Source: Alistipes montrealensis | Lineage (GTDB): Bacteria; Bacteroidota; Bacteroidia; Bacteroidales; Rikenellaceae | Direction: 5' to 3' | Assembly: GCF_018362775.1 (NCBI RefSeq) | Contig: NZ_JAGYXY010000002.1 | Span: 124,001-188,000 of the forward strand | DNA: 64,000 bases | In this document: positions 8,384 through 17,067 of the stretch, in pieces | Position numbering within the stretch: the first letter of the stretch is position 1 | Layout: each line of letters starts with the position of its first letter | Translations under genes and position numbers: made by a program | The notes under the pieces: generated by a model | Database searches by the model: none | What the model saw: the letters and a program-made list of their open reading frames with translations, nothing else | Told to the model about the DNA's origin: nothing

Positions 8384-9004
8384 ATGAATAACAACACAAT
8401 CAGCGTCGTATTCGCCGACTCATCGCACGCACATTTCGCACCGCGCATTTGTGATCTGATCTATGAGTCGGCCCTGCAGCGGGGTACGGGCATCGCAAAG
8501 CGGTCGCCCGAGTACATCGCCGCAAAAATGACCGGTGGCAAGGCCGTCGTGGCGCTGGACGGTGAGAAACTGGTCGGGTTCAGTTACATCGAGTGCTGGG
8601 GTCACGGCGACTTCGTCGCCACCTCGGGACTGATCGTCGATCCGGAGTACCGGCATATGGGACTCGCGGAGCAAATCAAGCGACGAACCTTCGAGCTGGC
8701 CCGACGACGATTTCCGTATGCCAAGTTATTCAGTATCACCACGTCGTTGCCGGTCATGAAGCTCAACTCGCGGATGGGTTACGTCCCCGTGACCTTCTCG
8801 GAACTGACCGAAGACGAGGATTTCTGGCGCGGCTGCGAAGGCTGCTGCAACTACGACATCCTGCAACGCAACCAGCGGCGCATGTGCCTCTGCACGGGCA
8901 TGCTCTACGATCCGGCCAAAGAACCGGTGGAAAAGCAGTCGCGGCTGGCTCCCTACCGGATGTTCTTTAAGAACAAGTTCAAAAAGTTATTTCACCTGAA
9001 GTAA
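8384..9004 (+). CDS. GNAT acyltransferase at the head of the arginine operon, candidate N-acyl(succinyl)glutamate synthase
   Basis: The 206-residue protein has the GNAT core: VVALDGEKLVGFSYIECW, then SGLIVDPEYRHMGLAEQIKRR as the acyl-CoA loop. It carries a Cys-rich patch (FWRGCEGCCNY). No argA or argJ is in the cluster, and this gene sits 146 bases before argG, as a GNAT gene does in Bacteroides. From that context I infer that it makes N-acylglutamate, probably N-succinylglutamate given the ArgF' downstream. I recall genetic data linking the syntenic B. thetaiotaomicron gene to arginine synthesis, but cannot verify this here. The sequence alone shows only a GNAT enzyme. Confidence 0.75.
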   Translation: MNNNTISVVFADSSHAHFAPRICDLIYESALQRGTGIAKRSPEYIAAKMTGGKAVVALDGEKLVGFSYIECWGHGDFVATSGLIVDPEYRHMGLAEQIKRRTFELARRRFPYAKLFSITTSLPVMKLNSRMGYVPVTFSELTEDEDFWRGCEGCCNYDILQRNQRRMCLCTGMLYDPAKEPVEKQSRLAPYRMFFKNKFKKLFHLK

Positions 9005-9150
9005 AAATCCGGACCGCGACGCGACGAGTCCCTCCACGGGGAAGAGGTTCGGAGCGGGGCCGGAACGGAGTACGACGCCAAAGGCGGCGACAACGACCGG
9101 AAGATTTGCGAACCGGTCAAAACGAGTAAAAAAATTAAAACTGACATATC

Positions 9151-10353
9151 ATGGAAAAGAAGAAAGTAGTTTTGGCATTCAGCGGAGGTCTCGACACCTC
9201 GTTCTGTGTAAAATACCTCTCCGAGGAGAAGGGTTACGATGTCTACACGGCAATCGCCAACACGGGCGGATTTTCGAAACCCGAACTGGAGAAGATCGAG
9301 AAACGCGCCATGGAACTGGGCGCCACGGCGCATGCGACGCTCGACATCGAGCAGGAATACTACGAAAAGAGCATCCGCTACATGGTCTTCGGCAACATCC
9401 TGCGCAACGGAACCTACCCCATTTCAGTAAGCTCGGAACGCATTTTCCAGGCCATCGCCATCATCGAATACGCCAAGCAGATCGGCGCCGACGCCGTAGC
9501 CCACGGCTCGACCGGCGCAGGTAACGACCAGGTGCGCTTCGATCTGACGTTCCAGATTCTCGCTCCCGAAATCGAAATCATCACCCCGACGCGCGACATG
9601 ACCCTCACGCGCGAATACGAGATCGACTACCTGCGCAAGCACGGCATCACGGCCGACTACAAAAAGATGGAATACTCGATCAACAAAGGCCTGTGGGGCA
9701 CGTCGATCGGCGGCAAGGAGACCCTCCACTCGGAGCAGACGCTGCCCGAAGAAGCATATCCCAGCCAGGTGACGGCCGACGGCGAGGAACGCCTCACGAT
9801 CTCCTTCGAGCAGGGCGAAATCGCAGCCGTCAACGGCAAGGCATACGCCGACAAGGTCGAGGCCATCCGCGCCGTGGAGGCCATCGGCTCGAAATACGGC
9901 ATCGGCCGCGACATGCACATCGGCGACACGATCATCGGCATCAAGGGCCGCGTAGGCTTCGAAGCCGCAGCGCCGATGCTGATCATCGCAGCGCACAAGA
10001 TGCTCGAAAAGCACACGCAGACCAAGTGGCAGATTTACTGGAAGGACCAGGTGGCGACGTGGTACGGCATGTTCCTCCACGAAGCGCAGTACCTCGAACC
10101 GGTGATGCGCGACATCGAGGCGATGCTCCTGTCGTCGCAGCGCAACGTCACGGGAACCGTGGAACTGATCCTGCGTCCGCGCAACTATACGCTCGTGGGC
10201 GTCGATTCTTCGTTCGACCTGATGAAGACCGACTTCGGCGAATACGGCGAGGTCAACAAGGCCTGGTCGGCAGACGACGTGAAGGGATTCACGAAGATCC
10301 TGGGCAACCAGATCAAGATTTTCTACAACGTCCAGAAACGCAACAAGAAATGA
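9151..10353 (+). CDS. argG: Argininosuccinate synthase
   Basis: The 400-residue enzyme joins citrulline and aspartate using ATP. The P-loop-type pyrophosphatase motif AFSGGLDTSFC is at residues 9-19, and YEIDYLRKHGI and YSINKGLWGTSIGGKE are the further substrate-binding segments of the family. Its stop overlaps the start of argC (ATGA). The 146-base gap upstream contains no recognisable promoter, so the start of the transcript may lie before the GNAT gene. Confidence 0.96.
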   Translation: MEKKKVVLAFSGGLDTSFCVKYLSEEKGYDVYTAIANTGGFSKPELEKIEKRAMELGATAHATLDIEQEYYEKSIRYMVFGNILRNGTYPISVSSERIFQAIAIIEYAKQIGADAVAHGSTGAGNDQVRFDLTFQILAPEIEIITPTRDMTLTREYEIDYLRKHGITADYKKMEYSINKGLWGTSIGGKETLHSEQTLPEEAYPSQVTADGEERLTISFEQGEIAAVNGKAYADKVEAIRAVEAIGSKYGIGRDMHIGDTIIGIKGRVGFEAAAPMLIIAAHKMLEKHTQTKWQIYWKDQVATWYGMFLHEAQYLEPVMRDIEAMLLSSQRNVTGTVELILRPRNYTLVGVDSSFDLMKTDFGEYGEVNKAWSADDVKGFTKILGNQIKIFYNVQKRNKK

Positions 10354-11312
10354 TCCGCGCCGGTATCATCGGAGGCGCCGGGTACACCGCCGGCGAACTG
10401 ATCCGGTTGCTGGTCAACCACCCGCAGGCTGAAATTGCCTTTGTACACAGTACGTCGAATGCTGGCAACCGCCTTTCGGACGTACACGGCGGACTGGAGG
10501 GCGACACCAACATGCGGTTCAGCGATTCGTACGACCTCGGGGCGATCGACGTGCTGTTCCTCTGCTCGGCCCACGGACAGAGCAAGGTCTGGATGGAGGA
10601 GAACGACATCCCGGCCGGGCTGAAAATCATCGACCTGGCACAGGACTTCCGCGACGAGACGTGCGGATTTGTCTACGGCCTTCCGGAACTGAACCGCGAA
10701 CGCATCCGCCGTGCCGGACGCGTGGCCAATCCGGGATGTTTCGCCACGGCGATTCAGTTGGCTTTGCTGCCGCTGGCTGCCGCGGGACTGTTGCAGGACG
10801 AAGTGCACGTGACGGCAGTGACGGGTTCGACGGGCGCAGGCGTAAAACCTTCGGCCACGACCCATTTCAGCTGGCGGTCGGACAACATATCGGTTTACAA
10901 GGCCTTCACGCACCAGCACCTGCTGGAGATCGGGCGCAACCTGCGGCGGCTGGAGCCGTCGTTCGGCTATGAAGTGAACTTCGTGCCGATGCGCGGCGAC
11001 TTCACGCGGGGCATCCTGGCAAGCGTCTACACGACGTGTCCGCTCGACAACGAGGCGGCGTTCAGGCTCTACGCCGATTTTTACGCCCCCTCGGCATTCA
11101 CGACCGTATCGGAACGCGAAATAGACCTCAAGCAGGTAGTGAACACCAACAAGGGGCTGCTCCACATAGCCAAACACGGCGGCAAACTGCACATCGTGTC
11201 GGCTATCGACAACCTGCTGAAAGGCGCTTCGGGGCAGGCCGTGCAGAACATGAACCTGATGTTCGGGCTGGACGAAAAAGAAGGTCTGAAACTGAAAGCA
11301 AGTGCATTTTAA
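10350..11312 (+). CDS. argC: N-acetyl(succinyl)-gamma-glutamyl-phosphate reductase
   Basis: The 320-residue enzyme reduces N-acyl-glutamyl phosphate to the semialdehyde with NADPH. The Rossmann motif GGAGYTAGELIRLL is at the very N-terminus, the catalytic Cys lies in NPGCFATAIQLAL near residue 130, and a conserved segment TGSTGAGVKPS follows. The start overlaps the argG stop by four bases, indicating coupled translation. By operon context the acyl group is probably succinyl. Confidence 0.95.
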   Translation: MIRAGIIGGAGYTAGELIRLLVNHPQAEIAFVHSTSNAGNRLSDVHGGLEGDTNMRFSDSYDLGAIDVLFLCSAHGQSKVWMEENDIPAGLKIIDLAQDFRDETCGFVYGLPELNRERIRRAGRVANPGCFATAIQLALLPLAAAGLLQDEVHVTAVTGSTGAGVKPSATTHFSWRSDNISVYKAFTHQHLLEIGRNLRRLEPSFGYEVNFVPMRGDFTRGILASVYTTCPLDNEAAFRLYADFYAPSAFTTVSEREIDLKQVVNTNKGLLHIAKHGGKLHIVSAIDNLLKGASGQAVQNMNLMFGLDEKEGLKLKASAF

Positions 11313-11313
11313 C

Positions 11314-11379
11314 CGGCGGCTTTCAACCGCCGCACGATAACCGCTTTTTGGTCGGCAAAAAGCGGTGCAAAAACCGACC
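11314..11379 (+). promoter_or_regulatory. Hairpin cluster in the argC-argD spacer with two mutually exclusive stems
   Basis: Right after the argC stop, CGGCGG (11314-11319) pairs with CCGCCG (11327-11332). Then ACCGCTTTTT (11340-11349) pairs perfectly with AAAAAGCGGT (11357-11366), while the loop of that stem, GGTCGG (11350-11355), pairs with CCGACC (11374-11379). The last two helices cannot form together. The rest of the 218-base spacer holds another palindromic stretch (GGTTTGC/GCAAACC) but no gene. Confidence 0.5.
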
Positions 11380-11530
11380 GGCTGACAAAAAAAGCTGAAA
11401 GACGCGGCCTAACGCTGGCTCCGGGCGACTATTCGCGGGTTTGCAAGCAAACCGTCCCCTGCGCTCGCGCTTTTAGTCCGCATCTTTCCCGACGCTTTTT
11501 TTGCCGGGCCGGACACCAAAAATTACGACA

Positions 11531-12655
11531 ATGGAATTATTCAACGTATATTCGCTATATCCGATCGAACCCGTCCGGGGCAAAGGCAGTTTTGTCTACG
11601 ACGCGGCAGGAACCGAGTACCTCGATCTCTACGGCGGCCATGCCGTCATTTCGATCGGCCATGCGCAGCCCGACTACGTACGGGCCGTGCAGGAACAGGT
11701 AGCCCGGCTCGGGTTCTACTCGAATTCGGTCGAGAACTCGCTCCAGACGACGCTGGCCGAAAAACTGGGCCGCGCGTCGGGATACGACGATTTCCGGCTC
11801 TTCCTCTGCAACTCGGGAGCCGAGGCCAACGAAAACGCCCTGAAACTGGCGTCGTTCCACACGGGGCGCGCCAAAGTGCTGGCCCTCTCGAAGGCTTTCC
11901 ACGGACGCACGTCGGGAGCCGTCGCCGTGACGGACAATCCCGCGATTTCGTCGCCCTTCAACCGCACGCCCAACGTGGAGTTCGCACCGCTGAACGACAT
12001 CGAAGCCGTGCGCGCGAAACTCGCCACGCGGGAGTTCGCAGCGGTAATCGTCGAAGGCATCCAGGGCGTTTCGGGCATCCACTGCCCGACGGACGAGTTC
12101 CTGCGCGCCGTACGCGCCGCAGCGACCGAAACCGGGACGCAGCTCGTATTGGATGAAATCCAGTCGGGATACGGCCGCACGGGACGGTTCTTCGCCCACC
12201 AGGCGGCAGGCATCCGGCCCGACCTGATCACCACGGCGAAGGGTATGGCCAACGGATTCCCCATCGGCGGCGTGCTGATCGCCCCCCACTTCGAAGCGCG
12301 TCCGGGATTGCTCGGAACGACCTTCGGGGGCAGCCACCTCGCCTGCGCAGCGGCAATCGCCGTACTCGACGTGATCGTACGCGACGGACTGGTGGAGAAC
12401 GCGGCGCAGGTCGGCGAATACCTGCTGGCCGAACTGCACAAGATCGGCGGGCTGAAAGAAGTTCGCGGACGCGGCCTGATGATCGGCATCGAGATCGAGG
12501 ATTCGGGAGCGGAACTGCGCAAGCGGCTGCTCTTCGACAAACACATATTCACGGGCGGGGCGGGCGCTTCGACCGTGCGGCTGCTGCCGGCATTGTGCCT
12601 GACGCGCGAACTGGCGGACCGCTTCCTCGAAGCGTTCCGGGAGACGATCGGATAA
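11531..12655 (+). CDS. argD: N-acetyl/succinylornithine aminotransferase
   Basis: The 374-residue PLP enzyme converts the N-acyl semialdehyde to N-acylornithine. Visible class III aminotransferase features are LYGGHAVISIGHAQP, NSGAEANENALKLA, the cofactor-site pair LVLDEIQSGYGRTGRFFAHQ, and TTAKGMANGFPIGG with the PLP-binding Lys. This ATG matches the family N-terminus (MELFNVY); the short upstream extension lies in spacer sequence. A structured 218-base spacer separates it from argC. Confidence 0.94.
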   Translation: MELFNVYSLYPIEPVRGKGSFVYDAAGTEYLDLYGGHAVISIGHAQPDYVRAVQEQVARLGFYSNSVENSLQTTLAEKLGRASGYDDFRLFLCNSGAEANENALKLASFHTGRAKVLALSKAFHGRTSGAVAVTDNPAISSPFNRTPNVEFAPLNDIEAVRAKLATREFAAVIVEGIQGVSGIHCPTDEFLRAVRAAATETGTQLVLDEIQSGYGRTGRFFAHQAAGIRPDLITTAKGMANGFPIGGVLIAPHFEARPGLLGTTFGGSHLACAAAIAVLDVIVRDGLVENAAQVGEYLLAELHKIGGLKEVRGRGLMIGIEIEDSGAELRKRLLFDKHIFTGGAGASTVRLLPALCLTRELADRFLEAFRETIG

Positions 12656-12779
12656 CGGCAGCCCGCACAAACCCCCGCCGAGGCCGGGTAGACCCCTAAA
12701 CGGCACTTTTGCCGCCGGCGACAGCCTCCCGGAGCGGAACCCGAAACAATTAACAAGGAACGAAAAAGAAACGGAATCT

Positions 12780-13736
12780 ATGGATAAATTTACCTGCGTA
12801 CAAGACATAGGCGATCTGAAAACTGCCGTCGCCGAAGCGCTGGAGATCAAGCGCGACCGCTTCCAGTTCACAGGACTGGGGCGCAACAAGACCCTGCTGA
12901 TGCTCTTCTTCAATTCGAGCCTCCGCACGCGCCTCTCGACCCAGAAGGCGGCGATGAACCTCGGCATGAACGTCATGGTTCTCGATGTCAACCAGGGAGC
13001 GTGGAAACTCGAAACCGAAAGGGGCGTGGTGATGGACGGCGACAAGGCCGAACACCTGCTCGAAGCCATTCCGGTCATGGGATCGTACTGCGACGTGATC
13101 GGCGTGCGCTCGTTCGCCCGGTTCAACGACAAGGCCGAAGACTACGAAGAGCGCGTACTGGAGCAGTTTATCCGCTACGCGGGACGCCCGGTCTTCTCGA
13201 TGGAGGCCGCGACGCGCCACCCGCTGCAAAGCTTCGCCGACCTGATCACCATCGAGGAGCACAAGGCCACGGCACGTCCGAAGGTCGTGATGACCTGGGC
13301 CCCGCATCCCAACGCCCTGCCGCAGGCCGTACCGAACTCGTTCGCCGAGTGGATGAACGCCGCGGACTACGATTTCGTGATCACCCATCCCGAAGGCTAC
13401 GAACTCGACCCGAAATTCGTGGGTACGGCGCGCGTCGAATACGACCAGCACAAGGCCCTCGAAGGCGCCGACTTCGTCTACGCCAAAAACTGGGCGGCCT
13501 ACACCGATCCCAACTACGGCAAAGTCTTGTCGAGGGATCGTTCGTGGACGGTGGACACGGAGAAAATGGCCCTCACCAACAATGCTTACTTCATGCACTG
13601 CCTGCCCGTAAGGCGCAATATGATCGTGACGGACGACGTGATCGAATCGCCGCGTTCGCTGGTGATTCCCGAGGCCGCGAACCGCGAAATTTCGGCCCAG
13701 GTGGTACTCAAACGACTGTTGGAGGGACTGGAATAA
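12780..13736 (+). CDS. argF': N-succinylornithine carbamoyltransferase (ArgF')
   Basis: The 318-residue protein belongs to the branch of carbamoyltransferases that use N-acylated ornithine. The carbamoyl-phosphate motif reads FFNSSLRTRLSTQKAA instead of STRTR, and HPLQSFADLITIEE, KVVMTWAPHPNALPQAVPNS and HCLPVRRNMIVTDDV are all present. These closely match the Bacteroides fragilis enzyme as I remember it. Residue 90, which in the known enzymes separates succinyl users (Pro) from acetyl users (Glu at the equivalent position), is Ala here. A small uncharged residue is compatible with succinylornithine. The stop shares one base with the argB start. Confidence 0.92.
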   Translation: MDKFTCVQDIGDLKTAVAEALEIKRDRFQFTGLGRNKTLLMLFFNSSLRTRLSTQKAAMNLGMNVMVLDVNQGAWKLETERGVVMDGDKAEHLLEAIPVMGSYCDVIGVRSFARFNDKAEDYEERVLEQFIRYAGRPVFSMEAATRHPLQSFADLITIEEHKATARPKVVMTWAPHPNALPQAVPNSFAEWMNAADYDFVITHPEGYELDPKFVGTARVEYDQHKALEGADFVYAKNWAAYTDPNYGKVLSRDRSWTVDTEKMALTNNAYFMHCLPVRRNMIVTDDVIESPRSLVIPEAANREISAQVVLKRLLEGLE

Positions 13737-14503
13737 TGGAGAAAATCACGGTCGTAAAAATCGGCGGCAACGTCATCGACAACCCCGAGGCGCTGAAGCG
13801 GTTCCTCGAAGAGTTCGCGGCATTGCCGGGAGCCAAAATACTCGTACACGGCGGCGGAAAACTGGCCACACGCCTCGCCGAACGGCTGGAACTGAAGGTG
13901 CAGATGGTCGACGGACGCCGCATCACCGACAAAGGCACGCTGGACGTGGTGACGATGGTTTACGCCGGGCTGATCAACAAGCAGGTCGTGGCCGGACTGC
14001 AGGCCGCGGGGTGCAACGCACTCGGCCTGTCGGGCGCCGACGGCAACGCCGTGACGGCCCGCCGGCGCGACCCCAATCCGGTCGATTACGGATTCGTGGG
14101 CGACATCGAACGCGTGGACTCAGGATTGCTGCGCAGGCTGCTGGAAGGGGGCATCACGCCCGTCTTTTCGGCCATCATGCACGACGGACAGGGGACGCTC
14201 TTGAATTGCAACGCCGACAGCGTGGCTTCGGCCATTGCGCTCGGAGCGGCGGAAATTGCACCTGCGGACCTGGTTTTCTGCTTCGAGAAGAACGGCGTGC
14301 TGCGCAACCCGGAGGACGACACGACGCTGATCCGGGAGATCACGGCCGAAACCTACGCCCCACTCAAGGCCGACGGCATCGTGAGCAAGGGAATGATCCC
14401 CAAGATCGAAAATGCCCTGAAAGCCGTCGAAAAGGGAGTGCGGAGCGTTACGATCAAGCACTCGGAAAACCTGCTGAACGAAATCGGAACAACTATAAAA
14501 TAA
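13736..14503 (+). CDS. argB: N-acetyl(succinyl)glutamate kinase
   Basis: The 255-residue amino-acid kinase phosphorylates N-acylglutamate. Family marks are VVKIGGNVID at the N-terminus, ILVHGGGK near residue 38, GLSGADGNAVTARRR, and SKGMIPKIENALKAVEKGV near the C-terminus. The ATG overlaps the last base of the argF' stop (TAATG), which sets the start and suggests coupling. A feedback-inhibition N-terminal helix, present in Arg-sensitive hexameric enzymes, is not evident. Confidence 0.94.
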   Translation: MEKITVVKIGGNVIDNPEALKRFLEEFAALPGAKILVHGGGKLATRLAERLELKVQMVDGRRITDKGTLDVVTMVYAGLINKQVVAGLQAAGCNALGLSGADGNAVTARRRDPNPVDYGFVGDIERVDSGLLRRLLEGGITPVFSAIMHDGQGTLLNCNADSVASAIALGAAEIAPADLVFCFEKNGVLRNPEDDTTLIREITAETYAPLKADGIVSKGMIPKIENALKAVEKGVRSVTIKHSENLLNEIGTTIK

Positions 14504-14532
14504 CACCGTTTTGCGGCACGGGCCGTCTTGTT

Positions 14533-14591
14533 CACGACCTTTGGTCGTGTTTACAAATCCGACCCCACCCTAAACCCTCCCTCAGGGAGGG
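14533..14591 (+). promoter_or_regulatory. Two perfect hairpins in the argB-argE spacer
   Basis: CACGACC (14533-14539) pairs with GGTCGTG (14543-14549), and CCCTCCC (14575-14581) pairs with GGGAGGG (14585-14591). No T-run follows either stem. They lie in a 139-base spacer between otherwise tightly packed operon genes. Confidence 0.45.
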
Positions 14592-14642
14592 ACTTAATGC
14601 CGCAAGCGGCAAAATCAGCGCTCCGGAATGCCGAACTCGAAA

Positions 14643-15722
14643 ATGAACATGAAGACCACGGAAGCCATCGGGTTACTGAAACAACTTATCGCGACACCCT
14701 CCCTCTCGCGCGACGAAGCGCGTACGGCGGACCTGCTTTTCGCGTTCCTCGCGGAGCGCGGAGCGACGCCCGAACGGCTGCGCAACAACGTTTGGGCCCG
14801 GGCGGAAGGATTCGACCCGGCACGGCCGACGCTGCTCTTGAATTCGCACCACGACACGGTGCGTCCGGCCGCTTCGTACACGCGCGATCCCTACACGCCC
14901 GCCGTCGAAGGCGACAGGCTTTACGGCCTCGGCAGCAACGACGCGGGGGCTTCGGTGGTAAGCCTCACGGAGACCTTCCTGACGTTCCGCACGCAGCCGC
15001 TGCCCTTCAACCTCGTGCTGGGCATCTCGGCCGAGGAGGAGTGCATGGGGGAGAACGGCATCCGGGCCTTGCTGCCCGCGCTGGGAAAAATCGACATGGC
15101 GCTGGTGGGAGAACCGACGGGAATGCAGGCAGCGCTGGGCGAGCGGGGACTGGTCGTCCTGGACTGTGTGGCGCACGGCAAAAGCGGCCATGCGGCGCGC
15201 GGCGAAGGGGTGAACGCCCTCTATATCGCATTGGACGACATCGCACGGCTGCGCGGATTCCGCTTCGAGCGGGAATCGGAGCTGCTCGGACCGATCGGCA
15301 TCGCCGTGACGCAGATCGAAGCGGGCACACAACACAACGTCGTACCCGACACGTGCCGGTTCGTCGCGGATATCCGTACCACGGACGCCTACACCAACGA
15401 AGAGACGGTCGAAATCCTGCGGGCCGCGATCCGTTCCGAAGCGACGCCCCGGTCGACGCGCATCCGCGCTGCGGCGGTCGGCGAAGGGCATCCGCTGGTG
15501 AAGGCGGCAAAAGCCGTCGGACGCGAAACCTACATTTCACCGACGACTTCGGACCGCACGCTGATGCCGTTCCCGTCGCTCAAGATGGGTCCGGGACAAT
15601 CGTCGCGGTCGCACACGGCCGACGAATTCGTGCTCCTCACGGAGATCGCGGAGGGAATCGCCGTTTATGAAAAATACATCGAAAAATTGGCACAGGAATA
15701 TGGCAACCAAACTTTGGGATAA
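14643..15722 (+). CDS. argE: M20-family deacylase, ArgE/DapE-like (N-acylornithine or N-acylcitrulline deacylase)
   Basis: The roughly 359-residue zinc peptidase-fold enzyme has the metal ligands of the M20 family: LLNSHHDTVRP (His and Asp), GLGSNDAGAS (Asp), SAEEECMGENG (Glu-Glu), and a C-terminal Ser/His-containing SSRSHTADEF. In an ArgF' pathway the expected substrate is N-acylcitrulline, giving citrulline for ArgG (inference from context). Three Met codons are possible within 21 bases; I chose the middle one. The 3' end overlaps argH by 23 bases. Confidence 0.88.
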   Translation: MNMKTTEAIGLLKQLIATPSLSRDEARTADLLFAFLAERGATPERLRNNVWARAEGFDPARPTLLLNSHHDTVRPAASYTRDPYTPAVEGDRLYGLGSNDAGASVVSLTETFLTFRTQPLPFNLVLGISAEEECMGENGIRALLPALGKIDMALVGEPTGMQAALGERGLVVLDCVAHGKSGHAARGEGVNALYIALDDIARLRGFRFERESELLGPIGIAVTQIEAGTQHNVVPDTCRFVADIRTTDAYTNEETVEILRAAIRSEATPRSTRIRAAAVGEGHPLVKAAKAVGRETYISPTTSDRTLMPFPSLKMGPGQSSRSHTADEFVLLTEIAEGIAVYEKYIEKLAQEYGNQTLG

Positions 15723-16998
15723 GGGCTTCGAGCCCGACAGGATGATCGAGGAGTACACCGTAGGCAACGACCGCGAACTGGACATGCGGCTGGCAAAGTA
15801 CGATGTCGAAGGGTCGCTGGCGCACATCGCCATGCTCGAAAAAATCGGGCTGCTGACGGCGGAGGAACTCGAAAAACTCACCGCGGGACTCCGCGAAATC
15901 GCGGCAGAGATCGAAGCCGGACGTTTCGAAATCGAACCCGACACCGAAGACGTGCATTCGCAGGTCGAGCTGATGCTCACCCGCCGGCTGGGCGACGCGG
16001 GTAAAAAAATCCACTCGGGGCGTTCGCGCAACGACCAGGTGCTCGTGGACCTCAAATTGTTCCTGCGCGACGAACTGAGGCAGATAGCCGACGCCGTGAA
16101 GGCCGTGTTCGACCGCCTGCAGGAGCAGAGCGAGAAATACAAAGAGGTGCTGATGCCGGGCTACACCCACCTGCAGATCGCCATGCCTTCATCGTTCGGA
16201 CTGTGGTTCGGGGCTTATGCCGAAACGCTGATCGACGACATGCGCCTGGTGGCCGCGGCATGGCACATCGCCAACCAGAACCCGCTGGGGTCGGCGGCCG
16301 GATACGGCTCGTCGTTCCCGCTGGACCGCACGATGACCACCCGCCTGATGGGCTTCGAGGCGCTGCACTATAACGTCGTAGCGGCGCAGATGAGCCGCGG
16401 CAAAAGCGAACGCGCGGCCGCGGCCGCCATTGCCGCCGTGGCCGCGACGATCGGCCGCCTGGCAATGGACGTATGCCTGTTCATGAGCCAGAATTTCGGG
16501 TTCGTAACGCTCCCCGACGAGTTGACCACCGGGTCGAGCATCATGCCCCACAAGAAAAATCCCGACGTTTTCGAGATCATGCGCGGACGCTGCAACCGCC
16601 TGCAGTCGGTCCCCAACGAAATCGCACTGCTGACGACGAACCTTCCGGTGGGCTATCACCGTGACCTGCAGTTGCTGAAAGACATCCTTTTCCCGGCGAC
16701 GAGCGAGATCAAACGCACGCTCGGAATGTGCGATTTCATGCTGGCGCATATCCGTGTAAACAAAAACATCCTCGACGACAAAAAATACGACTACCTCTTC
16801 ACGGTGGAAGATGTCAACCGGATGGTGCTCGCAGGTACTCCCTTCCGCGAGGCTTACAAGCAGGTGGGCATCGCCGTCCAGAAGGGCGAATACAGCCCCA
16901 CGCGCGAGGTGAGCCACACCCACGAAGGCAGTATCGGCAACCTCTGCACGGCGGAAATCAGGCACAAGATGGAGCGCGTGCTCGAAGAGTTCGAGTAG
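15700..16998 (+). CDS. argH: Argininosuccinate lyase
   Basis: The 432-residue enzyme of the fumarase/aspartase superfamily splits argininosuccinate into arginine and fumarate, the last step of the operon's pathway. The signature GSSIMPHKKNPDVFE near residue 280 is intact, and SGRSRNDQV near residue 108 marks the argininosuccinate lyase branch. Translation begins at MATKLWDKGF inside the end of argE. The longer in-frame start would lengthen the overlap and add an atypical N-terminus. Confidence 0.95.
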   Translation: MATKLWDKGFEPDRMIEEYTVGNDRELDMRLAKYDVEGSLAHIAMLEKIGLLTAEELEKLTAGLREIAAEIEAGRFEIEPDTEDVHSQVELMLTRRLGDAGKKIHSGRSRNDQVLVDLKLFLRDELRQIADAVKAVFDRLQEQSEKYKEVLMPGYTHLQIAMPSSFGLWFGAYAETLIDDMRLVAAAWHIANQNPLGSAAGYGSSFPLDRTMTTRLMGFEALHYNVVAAQMSRGKSERAAAAAIAAVAATIGRLAMDVCLFMSQNFGFVTLPDELTTGSSIMPHKKNPDVFEIMRGRCNRLQSVPNEIALLTTNLPVGYHRDLQLLKDILFPATSEIKRTLGMCDFMLAHIRVNKNILDDKKYDYLFTVEDVNRMVLAGTPFREAYKQVGIAVQKGEYSPTREVSHTHEGSIGNLCTAEIRHKMERVLEEFE

Positions 16999-17010
16999 GA
17001 GCCCGAACGC

Positions 17011-17040
17011 TTGGCTATTCGGAATATTTTCCTAACTTTG
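17011..17040 (+). promoter_or_regulatory. Promoter of the MuiA-like gene (-33 TTGG, -7 TAACTTTG)
   Basis: TAACTTTG at 17033-17040 matches the TAnnTTTG element, and TTGG at 17011-17014 is 18 bases upstream, close to the -33 TTTG position. The predicted transcript starts about 20 bases before the ATG. This rules out the longer open frame that begins at 17011. Confidence 0.65.
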
Positions 17041-17067
17041 TTTGAACCAATCCAAACCGACAAAGTC

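Noticed and set aside
6159..8399. 746-residue open frame on the minus strand opposite the RelA/SpoT gene
   Set aside because: It is a shadow of a high-GC gene; its translation has no family motif and the plus strand encodes a clear RSH protein.
14528..15670. 380-residue alternative frame through the argE-like gene
   Set aside because: Its product is Arg/Gly/Ala-rich with no M20 motif; the other frame has all metal ligands.
17011..17067. 19-residue N-terminal extension of the MuiA-like protein
   Set aside because: A well-placed promoter covers these bases, so they cannot be translated from that promoter, and the extension would bury the signal peptide.
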